This document shows, one piece after another, positions 1-8,759 of a stretch of 64,000 nt of DNA. Under the pieces are notes generated by a model. That model did not search any database and was not told where the DNA came from. It was given only the letters and a program-made list of their open reading frames with translations. The stretch's first letter is position 1. Each line of letters opens with the position of its first letter. The translations under genes were made by a program, and so were the position numbers. Source of the DNA: Thiodiazotropha sp040506195 (GTDB lineage Bacteria; Pseudomonadota; Gammaproteobacteria; Chromatiales; Chromatiaceae); assembly GCA_040506195.1 (NCBI GenBank), contig JBEVXH010000004.1, forward strand, positions 62,001 to 126,000, given 5' to 3'.

Positions 1-50
1 AGGTACCGGTTTCACTCTACGAACTACTGTCAACCCACCGGCCCCGCCAC

Positions 51-410
51 ATGGAAGTACCCCGGGTAGAGTCGCGCCGCAGTCCACGTATTGAAGTCGA
101 TTTTCCGATTGCCTTCCACACTCTGCAAAATAAGGTCGTGTCGGATGAGAGCTACTCCGGCCGTGCCGTCGATCTCAGTTACAACGGCCTGCAGGCCAAT
201 CTGCCGGTTGAGCTCGAAATCCTCTCCGATATCCAGATCACTCTCTATACCTCATTGATGAGTGAACAGAGCAGCCATATCTACGCCAAGATCCTGGACT
301 GTGAAAAGCACGATGGCAACTGGTTGAGTCGTATGGAATTTACCGGTATTGATGACACAGGCCAGGCGGCGATCAAAAACTACATCGATCAGACCATAGG
401 CAGGCATTAA
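51..410 (+). CDS. PilZ domain protein
   Basis: A 119-residue stand-alone PilZ domain, the usual c-di-GMP-binding module. The two signature motifs are both present: an RxxxR arginine pair at residues 9-13 (RRSPR) and DxSxxG at 41-46 (DLSYNG). There is no attached output domain, so it probably acts by binding a partner protein when c-di-GMP rises; the partner cannot be read from the sequence. The frame stays open upstream to the window edge, so an earlier non-ATG start is possible. It lies upstream of murA, where many gammaproteobacteria carry mlaB and ibaG instead. Family assignment is secure; the specific role is unknown. Confidence 0.85.
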   Translation: MEVPRVESRRSPRIEVDFPIAFHTLQNKVVSDESYSGRAVDLSYNGLQANLPVELEILSDIQITLYTSLMSEQSSHIYAKILDCEKHDGNWLSRMEFTGIDDTGQAAIKNYIDQTIGRH

Positions 411-517
411 ACCCCGATCGGCAGCCGGCGACTTTTCAGTTACCGGAAGAAGCCTGAATAGCGGTAAAGTCGCGGTTTACTCCAGATTTCGTTATCATTC
501 TTCGTCTTTTTTCTGTT

Positions 518-545
518 CTAGGGCTTGTTAGGGCCTGTTAACACT
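518..545 (+). repeat. Dispersed GGCCTGTTAACACT-type repeat, copy A
   Basis: Contains GGGCTTGTTA followed by GGGCCTGTTAACACT, 40 bases before the murA start. A 25-base stretch matches 28191-28215 with three differences, and shorter pieces recur at 5985-6001 and 47912-47936 (the latter inverted). The core holds the palindrome GTTAAC. The function is unknown; it could be a small mobile or regulatory repeat. Confidence 0.55.
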
Positions 546-586
546 GAGATCCAACAATATCGCTACAGCGGTGAATCAGGAACACC

Positions 587-1846
587 ATGGATAAACTGAT
601 TATTCGGGGGGGCACCCCTCTGTCAGGTGAAGTACGTATCGCCGGCGCCAAGAACGCCGCCTTGCCGATTTTAGCCGCCACCCTGCTGTCGGACGGTCCC
701 ATGCGTGTGGGCAATGTGCCTCATCTGCACGATATCACCACCACCATGGAGTTGCTTGGCGGTATGGGCGCCTCTTTGATGGTGGATGAGAAAATGGGAA
801 TCGAGGTCGATTCCAACACCATCAACAAATTCAGCGCCCCCTATGAATTAGTCAAGACCATGCGCGCCTCCATCCTGGTGCTCGGCCCCCTGTTGGCCCG
901 TTTCGGACACGCTGATGTCTCCCTTCCCGGCGGTTGCGCCATCGGTTCCCGCCCGGTCAACCTGCATATCGAGGGATTGCGCGCCATGGGTGCCGATATC
1001 GAAGTGGAAAACGGGTACATTCGCTCCCGCTGTAAACGCCTGCATGGCGCCAGGATCGTGATGGATATGGTTACAGTGACGGGTACGGAAAACCTGATGA
1101 TGGCCGCGGCCCTCGCTGAAGGTACCAGTCTGATTGAAAATGCCGCTCGTGAACCGGAGGTGGTGGACCTGGCGGAGTGCCTCAACAAGATGGGCGCCAA
1201 AATCTCAGGAGCCGGTTCTCCGAATATCTGTATCGAGGGGGTGGAGAGTCTGAAGGGAACCGAATATAACGTGCTTCCCGACCGGATCGAAACCGGAACC
1301 TTTCTGGTGGCTGCTGCCATTACTCAGGGCAACATCAAGGTACGAGACACCCGCTCGGAGCTGGTCGACTCTGTGTTGCAGAAATTGCGTGAGGCCGGGG
1401 CTGAGATCGAAATCGGTGAGGATTGGATCAGCCTTGACATGAAAGGAAAACGACCGATGGCAGTGGATGTCTACACTGCGCCCTATCCGGCTTTTCCCAC
1501 CGACATGCAGGCACAGTTCACGGCATTGAATTCTGTCGCGGAAGGCGTCGGTATCGTCACCGAAACCATCTTTGAAAACCGTTTCATGCATGTCCAGGAA
1601 CTTCAGCGCATGGGGGCGCAGATCAAACTCGAGGGAAACACTGCGATCTGTACCGGCGCCAACAACCTGACAGGTGCTCCGGTGATGGCCACCGATCTGC
1701 GCGCCTCGGCCAGTCTGGTGCTGGCGGGATTGGTGGCAGAGGGTGAAACACTGGTAGATCGCATCTACCATATTGATCGCGGCTACCAGAACATCGAGGA
1801 GAAGCTGGCCGGCCTCGGCGGTGAAATCAGACGCCTTCCCAGCTAA
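587..1846 (+). CDS. murA: UDP-N-acetylglucosamine 1-carboxyvinyltransferase MurA
   Basis: Catalyses the first committed step of peptidoglycan synthesis in the cytoplasm, transferring enolpyruvate from PEP to UDP-GlcNAc. At 419 residues it has the normal family length and fold (inside-out alpha/beta barrel of the EPSP synthase superfamily). The PEP-binding, fosfomycin-sensitive cysteine is residue 117 in PGGCAIGSRPV; the N-terminal substrate lysine-asparagine pair is in GAKNAALP. Cysteine rather than aspartate at this position predicts normal fosfomycin sensitivity of the enzyme. It heads a same-strand series with hisG, hisD and hisC (gaps of about 100, 34 and 84 bases), a common gammaproteobacterial order. 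A dispersed repeat lies just upstream. Confidence 0.98.
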   Translation: MDKLIIRGGTPLSGEVRIAGAKNAALPILAATLLSDGPMRVGNVPHLHDITTTMELLGGMGASLMVDEKMGIEVDSNTINKFSAPYELVKTMRASILVLGPLLARFGHADVSLPGGCAIGSRPVNLHIEGLRAMGADIEVENGYIRSRCKRLHGARIVMDMVTVTGTENLMMAAALAEGTSLIENAAREPEVVDLAECLNKMGAKISGAGSPNICIEGVESLKGTEYNVLPDRIETGTFLVAAAITQGNIKVRDTRSELVDSVLQKLREAGAEIEIGEDWISLDMKGKRPMAVDVYTAPYPAFPTDMQAQFTALNSVAEGVGIVTETIFENRFMHVQELQRMGAQIKLEGNTAICTGANNLTGAPVMATDLRASASLVLAGLVAEGETLVDRIYHIDRGYQNIEEKLAGLGGEIRRLPS

Positions 1847-1946
1847 CAGCCGCCAGCTACCAGCAGGTGTCCGGTACACTTCTGGCCGCTGACCGCCACT
1901 TCATATATCCTTCCACCTCCGAAACCGTGCGAAGCGTAACCGAGCC

Positions 1947-2579
1947 ATGAAATTTGACGCACCCATTACCATCGCGCTCTCCAAGGGGCGCATTTTCAAC
2001 CAGAGTCTGCCCCTGCTGGCCCATGCCGGCATCGAACCCGCAGATGATCCGGATACCAGTCGCAAGTTGATACTTGACACCAATCATGAGCAGGTGAAAC
2101 TGGTCATCATCCGGGCAACGGACGTTCCCACCTATGTCGAATATGGCGCCGCTGACCTGGGTATCGCCGGAAAGGACGTGTTGCTGGAACATGGGGGTGA
2201 TGGCCTGTATGAGCCACTGGATCTGAAGATCGCGCAATGCCGGATGATGACAGCCGGTTACCCCGATAGGGAACAAAACAACGGACGGTTGCGGATCGCC
2301 ACCAAATATGTAAAGAGTGCACAGCGCTTTTTCGCCACCAAAGGGGAACAAGTTGAGATTATCAAGCTCTACGGCTCCATGGAACTTGCACCGATCGTCG
2401 GCCTGTCAGATCTGATCGTCGATCTGGTGGAGAGCGGCAATACCCTCAAGGCCAACGGACTGGTGCCGCTCGAACATATTGCCGACATCAGCTCCAGGCT
2501 GGTGGTCAATAAGGCGTCTTGGAAGATGAAGCACGGCCTGGTCATGCAGCTGATCGACGCCTTTCGGGATGCGGTATAG
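1947..2579 (+). CDS. hisG: ATP phosphoribosyltransferase, short catalytic form HisG
   Basis: First enzyme of histidine biosynthesis: condenses ATP and PRPP to phosphoribosyl-ATP. It is 210 residues, the short form, and lacks the C-terminal ACT-like regulatory domain of the roughly 300-residue long form. Recognisable segments are the N-terminal ALSKGRIF and the PRPP-binding region ending in DLIVDLVESGNTLKANGL. Short HisG proteins are known to need the HisRS paralogue HisZ for activity and feedback inhibition; hisZ is not in this window, so it must be encoded elsewhere if the rule holds. It is followed after 34 bases by hisD. Confidence 0.97.
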   Translation: MKFDAPITIALSKGRIFNQSLPLLAHAGIEPADDPDTSRKLILDTNHEQVKLVIIRATDVPTYVEYGAADLGIAGKDVLLEHGGDGLYEPLDLKIAQCRMMTAGYPDREQNNGRLRIATKYVKSAQRFFATKGEQVEIIKLYGSMELAPIVGLSDLIVDLVESGNTLKANGLVPLEHIADISSRLVVNKASWKMKHGLVMQLIDAFRDAV

Positions 2580-2613
2580 CAACCTACAACCTGAATAGTC
2601 AGTAGAAGCCATT

Positions 2614-3924
2614 ATGAGCGAAATACGCAAACTATCGACCAGCGACACTGATTTCCGGCAACGACTCGACGCACTGCTTGCCTGGGAGTCGGTCTCCGAC
2701 ACCGCGGTGAACGACACTGTAAATGAGATCATTCAGGCGATTCGCAGCAAGGGCGACGCTGCCCTGGTGGCGTTCACCAACCGTTTCGACCGCTGGCAGG
2801 CAACACAGCCTGGCGATCTGGAAATTAGGCTGGATCGCCTGCAACAGGCCTGGAATACCATACCGGCGGCGCAACGCGAGGCGCTGGAACTCTCCGCCAA
2901 CCGGGTCCGCGCCTATGCCGAACATCAGATTATGGACTCCTGGTCCTACACTGAACCGGACGGCACCCTGCTGGGGCAGCAGGTAACCCCTCTCGATAGA
3001 GTGGGTTTGTATGTACCGGGCGGCAAGGCCGCCTATCCCTCGTCGGTATTGATGAATGCCATCCCCGCCAAGGTTGCCGGTGTGGCTGAACTGATCATGG
3101 TAGTGCCGACCCCCGACGGTGAACTCAATGAACTGGTGCTGGCGGCCGCCCATGTCTCCGGCGTCGACCGTGTATTCGCCATTGGCGGCGCACAGGCGGT
3201 GGCTGCCCTTGCCTACGGCACCGAGAGCGTCCCGACAGTGGACAAGATCGTCGGCCCGGGAAACATCTATGTCGCCACCGCCAAACGGGCGGTGTTCGGA
3301 CAGGTGGGCATCGATATGGTGGCGGGTCCATCGGAGATCCTGATCATCTGTGACGGCAAGACCGATCCGGACTGGATCGCCATGGATCTGTTCTCCCAGG
3401 CGGAGCATGACGAAGATGCCCAATCGATACTGCTCTCCCCTGATACAGCCTTTCTTCAACAGGTAAGTGACAGCATCGACAAATTGCTGCCGACCATGGA
3501 GCGACAGGAGATCATCGCCACCGCATTACGAGTCCGCGGAGCGTTGATTCACGTCAAGGATATGGAAGAAGCGGTCGAGGTGGCCAACCACATCGCACCG
3601 GAACATCTCGAACTATCGGTGGCCGATCCCCAGGCACTGGTTAAACAGATACGCCATGCGGGCGCTGTTTTCATGGGCAGATATACTGCAGAGGCGATGG
3701 GCGACTACTGCGCAGGTCCTAACCACGTCTTGCCGACCTCGCGCACCGCACGCTTCTCATCCCCCCTCGGGGTGTATGATTTTCAAAAGCGCTCCAGCTT
3801 GATCATGGCATCTGCGGAGGGCGCCGATAATCTGGCCAGGACGTCATCCGTCATGGCCAGGGGTGAAGGACTCACCGCCCACGCCCGTTCTGCAGAGTAT
3901 CGGTTTAAGCAAACGCGGGATTAG
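2614..3924 (+). CDS. hisD: Histidinol dehydrogenase HisD
   Basis: Performs the last two oxidations of histidine synthesis, histidinol to histidine, with NAD and zinc. At 436 residues it is full length. Diagnostic parts are YVPGGKAAYPSSVLM, the GPGNIYVATAKR segment, the zinc-site QAEHDEDAQ, and NHIAPEHLEL with the catalytic glutamate-histidine pair. It lies between hisG and hisC in the same transcription unit. Nothing is unusual in length or motifs. Confidence 0.98.
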   Translation: MSEIRKLSTSDTDFRQRLDALLAWESVSDTAVNDTVNEIIQAIRSKGDAALVAFTNRFDRWQATQPGDLEIRLDRLQQAWNTIPAAQREALELSANRVRAYAEHQIMDSWSYTEPDGTLLGQQVTPLDRVGLYVPGGKAAYPSSVLMNAIPAKVAGVAELIMVVPTPDGELNELVLAAAHVSGVDRVFAIGGAQAVAALAYGTESVPTVDKIVGPGNIYVATAKRAVFGQVGIDMVAGPSEILIICDGKTDPDWIAMDLFSQAEHDEDAQSILLSPDTAFLQQVSDSIDKLLPTMERQEIIATALRVRGALIHVKDMEEAVEVANHIAPEHLELSVADPQALVKQIRHAGAVFMGRYTAEAMGDYCAGPNHVLPTSRTARFSSPLGVYDFQKRSSLIMASAEGADNLARTSSVMARGEGLTAHARSAEYRFKQTRD

Positions 3925-4008
3925 GCGGGTTCCATATCGCTGCCCACCACTCATATTGATTGGTAGACTGTTTCCATGAAGGTATGAATAAATCAGGATT
4001 TTCTAACG

Positions 4009-5073
4009 ATGAGCCGCTACTGGAGCCCCATTATCGATCAACTCTCACCCTATGTGCCGGGTGAGCAGCCGCGTATCGACAATCTGATCAAACTCAACAC
4101 AAACGAAAATCCCTATGGGCCTTCTCCAAAGGTGATCGAGGCCATCAATCACGTTGTCGGCGATGGGTTGCGACTCTATCCCGACCCCAGCTCCACAGGC
4201 TTACGGGAAACGGTGGCCGACTACTACGGCCTGACTGCGGAACAGGTCTTTGTAGGTAATGGCTCGGACGAGGTACTTGCCCATGCCTTCTTTGCCTTCT
4301 TTCAGCAATCCCGGCCGCTGCTGTTTCCCGACATCACCTACAGCTTCTATCCGGTCTATTGCCGATTGTACGGCATCGAGTACCAGACGATTCCCCTCGA
4401 TAATGCGTTCAAGCTCGAACTCGAACCCTATTTTCAAGCCAACGGCGGCATCGTATTTCCCAATCCGAATGCACCCACCGGTTGTCTGTTGTCACTGCAG
4501 CGGATCGAGCGGCTACTCGAACGCAACCGGGATTCCGTGGTGGTGATCGATGAAGCCTATATCGACTTCGGTGGAGAAAGCGCGGTGGCGCTGGTGAACC
4601 GTTATCCCAATCTGCTGGTGACTCAGACACTCTCCAAATCCCGCGCCCTGGCCGGCCTGCGCATAGGACTGGCAATGGGCAGCTCAGAACTGATCGAGGC
4701 GCTTGTCAGGGTTAAGGACAGTTTCAACTCCTATCCCATCGACCACATTGCCGCGGCTGCGGCAGCCGCCTCCTTCAACGATGAGGACTATTTCAGAAAG
4801 ATATGCCACCGGATCATCGAATCCAGAGAGCTTCTAAGCAGTAAACTGCAAACCATGGGATTTCAGCTGCTCCCCTCTGCCGCCAATTTCGTTTTCGCCC
4901 ATCACCCATTGCGGGATGCGTCGGTAATCGCCGCTAAACTGCGTGAGCAAGGGGTCATCGTCCGTCATTTCCGGCAACCGAGAATCGACGGCCATCTGCG
5001 CATCACCATCGGAACTCCAGCACAGAACCAACGACTGATCGAGGTACTCGAAAGCCTCCAGCTATCGACCTAA
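4009..5073 (+). CDS. hisC: Histidinol-phosphate aminotransferase HisC
   Basis: PLP-dependent fold-type I aminotransferase converting imidazole-acetol phosphate to histidinol phosphate with glutamate. It has 354 residues. The PLP lysine is about residue 210 in TLSKSRALAGLRIG; the cofactor aspartate-tyrosine region is IDEAYIDF; the N-terminal NTNENPYGPSP motif is typical of HisC. It closes the murA-his series. Its stop codon overlaps the stop of the convergent fructosamine-kinase-like gene by four bases, leaving no room for a terminator between them. Confidence 0.97.
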   Translation: MSRYWSPIIDQLSPYVPGEQPRIDNLIKLNTNENPYGPSPKVIEAINHVVGDGLRLYPDPSSTGLRETVADYYGLTAEQVFVGNGSDEVLAHAFFAFFQQSRPLLFPDITYSFYPVYCRLYGIEYQTIPLDNAFKLELEPYFQANGGIVFPNPNAPTGCLLSLQRIERLLERNRDSVVVIDEAYIDFGGESAVALVNRYPNLLVTQTLSKSRALAGLRIGLAMGSSELIEALVRVKDSFNSYPIDHIAAAAAAASFNDEDYFRKICHRIIESRELLSSKLQTMGFQLLPSAANFVFAHHPLRDASVIAAKLREQGVIVRHFRQPRIDGHLRITIGTPAQNQRLIEVLESLQLST

Positions 5074-5969
5074 ACCTCCGCCAACAAGCGATCGATCATC
5101 GACGATGCCTGCCCCAGATAGCCACTACCGAAGAGGTTGAGGTGATTCAGAATATGGTAGAGGTTATAGAGGATCTTACGGGTCGAGTAGCCGGCGGCAA
5201 GCGGCCATGCCTCCCGATAGGCATCATAGAAACGGTTGCCGAAACCGCCGAAAAGTTCGGTCATGGCCAGATCCGCCTCCCGGTCCCCATAGTAGACGGC
5301 GGGATCGAAGATGACGGGATCGCCCTCGCTTGTGTAGGCCATGTTTCCTCCCCATAGATCCCCATGCAGCAGCGACGGTTGCGGCTGATGATCGATGAGT
5401 ACATGGAAGTGGTCCATAAGGCGTTCACCCTTGCGTTGCAGGCTACCACCGTAACCGTTCCTTTCGGCAAGACGCAGCTGAAAGCCAAGTCGACGATCGC
5501 GCCAAAAGTCGCTCCAGTTGTCACAGATTTGATTCTCTTGCGGTGTCGAACCGATGGTATTATCCCGGAACCAGCCATAGCCGGGCTGACTGTTGCGATG
5601 CATTGCCGCCAGTTGACGCCCCGCCAGATCACTGCCGTTGCGGCCGGCATGCCCCATTTCGATATATTCCATGACCAGATAGGATTGTTTATCACTCAAA
5701 CCGAAACAGAGGGGTTGCGGGACCCTGATCGTTTTGCTCTCCGCCATCGATCTGAGCCCATCCGCCTCCGCCTCGAACATATCCAGCAGGGCTGCACGAT
5801 TCAGCTTCACGAAATAGGTCCGTTCACCATCCATCAAACGTACCCCGGTATTGATGCATCCGCCGCCCACATGTCTCGGCTCCAACGGATTGAACGGCTT
5901 ACCTGTTGTCTGCGCGATATGTTGCGCAATGATTTGCCATTGAGTCACGACAGTGTCCCCTCCCCTCAA
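5070..5969 (-). CDS. Fructosamine kinase family protein
   Basis: A 299-residue cytoplasmic kinase of the fructosamine-3-kinase/APH fold. Family members phosphorylate ketosamines on glycated proteins or small molecules, triggering their breakdown; bacterial substrates are poorly defined. Seen here: a glycine-rich N-terminal segment GGGCINTG (about 35-42), the Brenner-type catalytic loop HGDLWGGN at 202-209, and the metal-binding stretch that begins FDPAVYYGDREADLAM. The start could be a few codons downstream of the ATG used. It is convergent with hisC, sharing four bases, and has its promoter toward the AT-rich gap before priA. Confidence 0.88.
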   Translation of the reverse strand: MRGGDTVVTQWQIIAQHIAQTTGKPFNPLEPRHVGGGCINTGVRLMDGERTYFVKLNRAALLDMFEAEADGLRSMAESKTIRVPQPLCFGLSDKQSYLVMEYIEMGHAGRNGSDLAGRQLAAMHRNSQPGYGWFRDNTIGSTPQENQICDNWSDFWRDRRLGFQLRLAERNGYGGSLQRKGERLMDHFHVLIDHQPQPSLLHGDLWGGNMAYTSEGDPVIFDPAVYYGDREADLAMTELFGGFGNRFYDAYREAWPLAAGYSTRKILYNLYHILNHLNLFGSGYLGQASSMIDRLLAEV

Positions 5970-5984
5970 CCTGTTGTAACAGAG

Positions 5985-6001
5985 TATCAGGGCCTGTTGT
6001 C
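5985..6001 (+). repeat. Dispersed repeat, copy D (partial)
   Basis: TATCAGGGCCTGTT here is identical to 14 bases at 47912-47925 and related to the copies at 521-545 and 28191-28215. It lies just upstream of the fructosamine-kinase-like gene. Partial copy without the GTTAAC core. Confidence 0.4.
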
Positions 6002-6126
6002 ACGAATCCAATAGGTCCCAATTCCACCATTCCGCAATTACCGACAGTGCCAGACCCGTCATTCTCTCAGCACCCGCGGAGACAGACAAAAACCCAGGTC
6101 TTGGTAAGCCCGCTTCAGGATGGAGT

Positions 6127-6436
6127 TGTTGTATTCATACAACAGCCTCATCCAACATCTCATGACAGCTGGTTGACGCTCTGTGTAAGCGGTTACTGAC
6201 GCGTAAAGCCTTGTTTATACACACTGCCTCTCGTGTAGCAATACAGCATCAACTGAAAACGCTTTATTACCAAATTAGAACAATCTAATTTACTATAAAT
6301 ACTTGTAACAATTGGTATAAATAAAAATGGTGAAAAACTGGTCAAATTAATAGGAATCCAGTTGTAACAAGGCCTTTGGTTGAATATTCTGAAATTACAC
6401 ACAAAGTTATCCACAGATGTTGTGGAAAATTATCGC
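6127..6436. other. AT-rich intergenic region with DnaA boxes (origin-like or DnaA-regulated)
   Basis: The 534-base gap between the fructosamine-kinase-like gene and priA has no convincing gene. It holds an 18-base palindrome TGTTGTATTCATACAACA (6127-6144), a perfect R2-type DnaA box TTATACACA (6215-6223), a strongly AT-rich block (about 6240-6355) with inverted repeat AAATTAG/CTAATTT (6272-6291), a consensus DnaA box TTATCCACA (6408-6416) and an opposed variant TGTGGAAAA (about 6421-6429). This arrangement resembles oriC or a DnaA-controlled promoter. Against an origin: no GATC cluster and no dnaA, gidA or rpmH nearby. Its transcriptional effect would fall on priA, 75 bases downstream. Confidence 0.5.
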
Positions 6437-6503
6437 CACTCCCCGCAACTGCCGTTCAGATTAAATCCGACCCCGAATCTGCGCCCATGATACAGTCTCC
6501 GGC

Positions 6504-8711
6504 ATGGCTTCAGACCCTATATTACAGATTGCGTTACCCGGTCCCTTAAGGGTGTTGTACGACTATCTGCCACCTGAAAACCCACCTCACAATCCGGCTG
6601 TCGGATGTCGCTATCAGATTCCTTTCGGGCGTAGCAGCCGTATCGGTATCCTGATGGCGATAAACGCCAAAAGCGAGGTTCCGCCGGACCGGCTGAAGCG
6701 GGCGTTGAGGCAGATCGATACACAGCCCCTGCTAGGCTCATCGGATCTTCGCCTGCTGCACTGGGCCGCAAGTTATTATCAACACCCGCTGGGGGATGTG
6801 GTCTTCCACGCCCTGCCGGTCACATTGCGCAAACAATCCAGCCGATCCGGAAGCAGACAAAACGGCGTTCGTCTCACCACCTTGGGTAGCACAGTCACTT
6901 CTGACTCTTTACGCCAGGCGCCGAAACAACTCGCACTGATGCGGGCACTTTCGCAAACACCTGAAGGGATGGAGCGCACAATCCTGATGCAACGTTTGCA
7001 GATCTCCCGGGCGGTGATCCGAGTACTGCTTGAGAAGGGCTGGATTGAGCGCTGCCAAATCCCGCAGTCGCCACACCCCGCCACTTCGTATTCGAATGAC
7101 ATCGATCTCAACAGCGAACAGCGGGAGGCGGTCGACCGGGTATACCGGCAGCTGGGAAGATTCAGACCCTTCCTGCTCCATGGCGTAACCGGGAGCGGCA
7201 AGACTGAAGTCTACCTGCGCCTGATCGAAGCCGTCGTCGGCAGGGGACAACAGGCTCTGCTGCTTGTCCCTGAGATCGGTCTCACGCCACAACTGTTGCA
7301 GCGCTTCCAAATGAGTATGGGGGCAGGCGTGGCGGTACTCCACTCAGCCCTCGCCGATGGCGAACGGGAGCGGGTGTGGCAGACGTTGCGCCGTGGTCAG
7401 CGGCCGGTCCTGATCGGTACCCGTTCCGCGGTTTTCACACCGATGCCAAACCTGGGTCTGATCATCGTCGATGAGGAGCACGACCTCTCCTACAAACAGC
7501 AGGAGGGATTTCGCTACTCCGCCAGAGACCTGGCGCTGGTGCGTGGACAGCAGTGCGGCTGCCCGGTCGTACTTGGCTCCGCGACACCCTCTCTGGAATC
7601 CCTGCGCAATGCGGCTGAGGGGCGCTATACCCGATTGAGCCTGCCGCAACGGGTCGGCAATGCCCGGATACCACCGCTGATGCTGCTGGACATTCGCAAC
7701 GTTCATCTCGATGGCGGGCTTTCACCCGCATTGATCAAACAACTTCGACAGACCCTCGCCGCCGATGAACAGGCTCTGCTGTTCCTCAACCGACGCGGTT
7801 ATGCGCCGATGCTCACCTGCCACGCGTGCGGCTGGCTGACCGATTGCCCCCGCTGCGACGCGCGCATGACGCACCACCGGCAACTGCGGCTGCTATGGTG
7901 CCACCATTGCGGCCATCAGCGACGCGAACCCAACCAATGCCCGGAATGCGGCGGCCCCGATCTGCGGCCGCTGGGACAGGGAACCGAGCGCGTGGAAGAG
8001 GCCCTGCAACGACACTTCCCCGGCACCCCGCTGGCGCGCATCGACCGCGACTCCACCAGCCGCAAGGGCGCCTTGGAACAGATCCTGTCACGCATCAAAG
8101 CCGGCGAGTTTCCACTTCTCCTGGGCACCCAAATGCTGGCCAAGGGCCACCACTTCCCGGATGTCACACTGGTCGCCATACTGGATGTGGATCAAGGATT
8201 GTTCGGCGCCGACTTCCGTGCCTCTGAGCGCATGGCGCAACTGGTATTGCAGGTGGCGGGCAGAGCCGGCAGGGCAGAACGCCCCGGCAGGGTATTGATA
8301 CAGACACGTCATCCTGACCATCCCCTGATGCAGCTACTGACCAAGCGTGGCTATGAGGCCTTTGCCGACGAGGCGCTCGACGAGCGTCGTGCGGCCGCCT
8401 TCCCGCCTTACTCCCACCAGGTATTGCTGCGCGCCGAATCGACCAAAGCCGCAGACCCGGAGAACTTCCTCAATCAGGCGATCAAGGTCGGCAGGGTGCT
8501 GGACGGAAACGGTTCACTTGAGTTCTGGGGACCTGTACCCGCACCCATGGCGCGCAAGGCCGGTAAGACCCGGGCCCATCTGCTGATCCAATCCGCACAT
8601 CGCCAGCCGCTGCATCAGTGGCTGGTAAAATGGGTTTCCGAGATCACCCGGTTGTCCGAAGCACGCAGAGTACGTTGGTCGATCGATGTGGATCCGCAGG
8701 AGATGCTGTGA
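6504..8711 (+). CDS. priA: Primosomal protein N' (replication restart helicase PriA)
   Basis: A 3'-to-5' superfamily 2 helicase that recognises stalled forks and reloads DnaB. It is 735 residues, normal for the family. Order of parts: N-terminal 3'-DNA-binding domain, Walker A GVTGSGKTEVY (about 227), Walker B VDEEHD, the inserted zinc-binding region with eight cysteines in CxxC pairs (CHACGW, CPRC, CHHC, CPEC), then helicase motifs including VAGRAGRAERPG. It is followed by an opposite-strand FG-GAP lipoprotein. The upstream DnaA boxes raise the possibility of DnaA control. Confidence 0.98.
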   Translation: MASDPILQIALPGPLRVLYDYLPPENPPHNPAVGCRYQIPFGRSSRIGILMAINAKSEVPPDRLKRALRQIDTQPLLGSSDLRLLHWAASYYQHPLGDVVFHALPVTLRKQSSRSGSRQNGVRLTTLGSTVTSDSLRQAPKQLALMRALSQTPEGMERTILMQRLQISRAVIRVLLEKGWIERCQIPQSPHPATSYSNDIDLNSEQREAVDRVYRQLGRFRPFLLHGVTGSGKTEVYLRLIEAVVGRGQQALLLVPEIGLTPQLLQRFQMSMGAGVAVLHSALADGERERVWQTLRRGQRPVLIGTRSAVFTPMPNLGLIIVDEEHDLSYKQQEGFRYSARDLALVRGQQCGCPVVLGSATPSLESLRNAAEGRYTRLSLPQRVGNARIPPLMLLDIRNVHLDGGLSPALIKQLRQTLAADEQALLFLNRRGYAPMLTCHACGWLTDCPRCDARMTHHRQLRLLWCHHCGHQRREPNQCPECGGPDLRPLGQGTERVEEALQRHFPGTPLARIDRDSTSRKGALEQILSRIKAGEFPLLLGTQMLAKGHHFPDVTLVAILDVDQGLFGADFRASERMAQLVLQVAGRAGRAERPGRVLIQTRHPDHPLMQLLTKRGYEAFADEALDERRAAAFPPYSHQVLLRAESTKAADPENFLNQAIKVGRVLDGNGSLEFWGPVPAPMARKAGKTRAHLLIQSAHRQPLHQWLVKWVSEITRLSEARRVRWSIDVDPQEML

Positions 8712-8759
8712 GCCCGGAGCCAGTCAATAACGATCAACCGGCCCTATTGAGGGATCGAC

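Noticed and set aside
841..1320. Long minus-strand open frame inside murA
   Set aside because: Antisense to a clear murA, composition is low-complexity Arg/Ser/Ala-rich, no family and no ribosome-binding site.
2632..3459. 275-codon minus-strand frame inside hisD
   Set aside because: Shadow of hisD codon bias; His/Gly/Arg-rich nonsense with no recognisable domain.
6193..6414. 73-codon minus-strand frame in the AT-rich gap before priA
   Set aside because: Lies exactly in the AT-rich, DnaA-box region; no ribosome-binding site or protein-like features.
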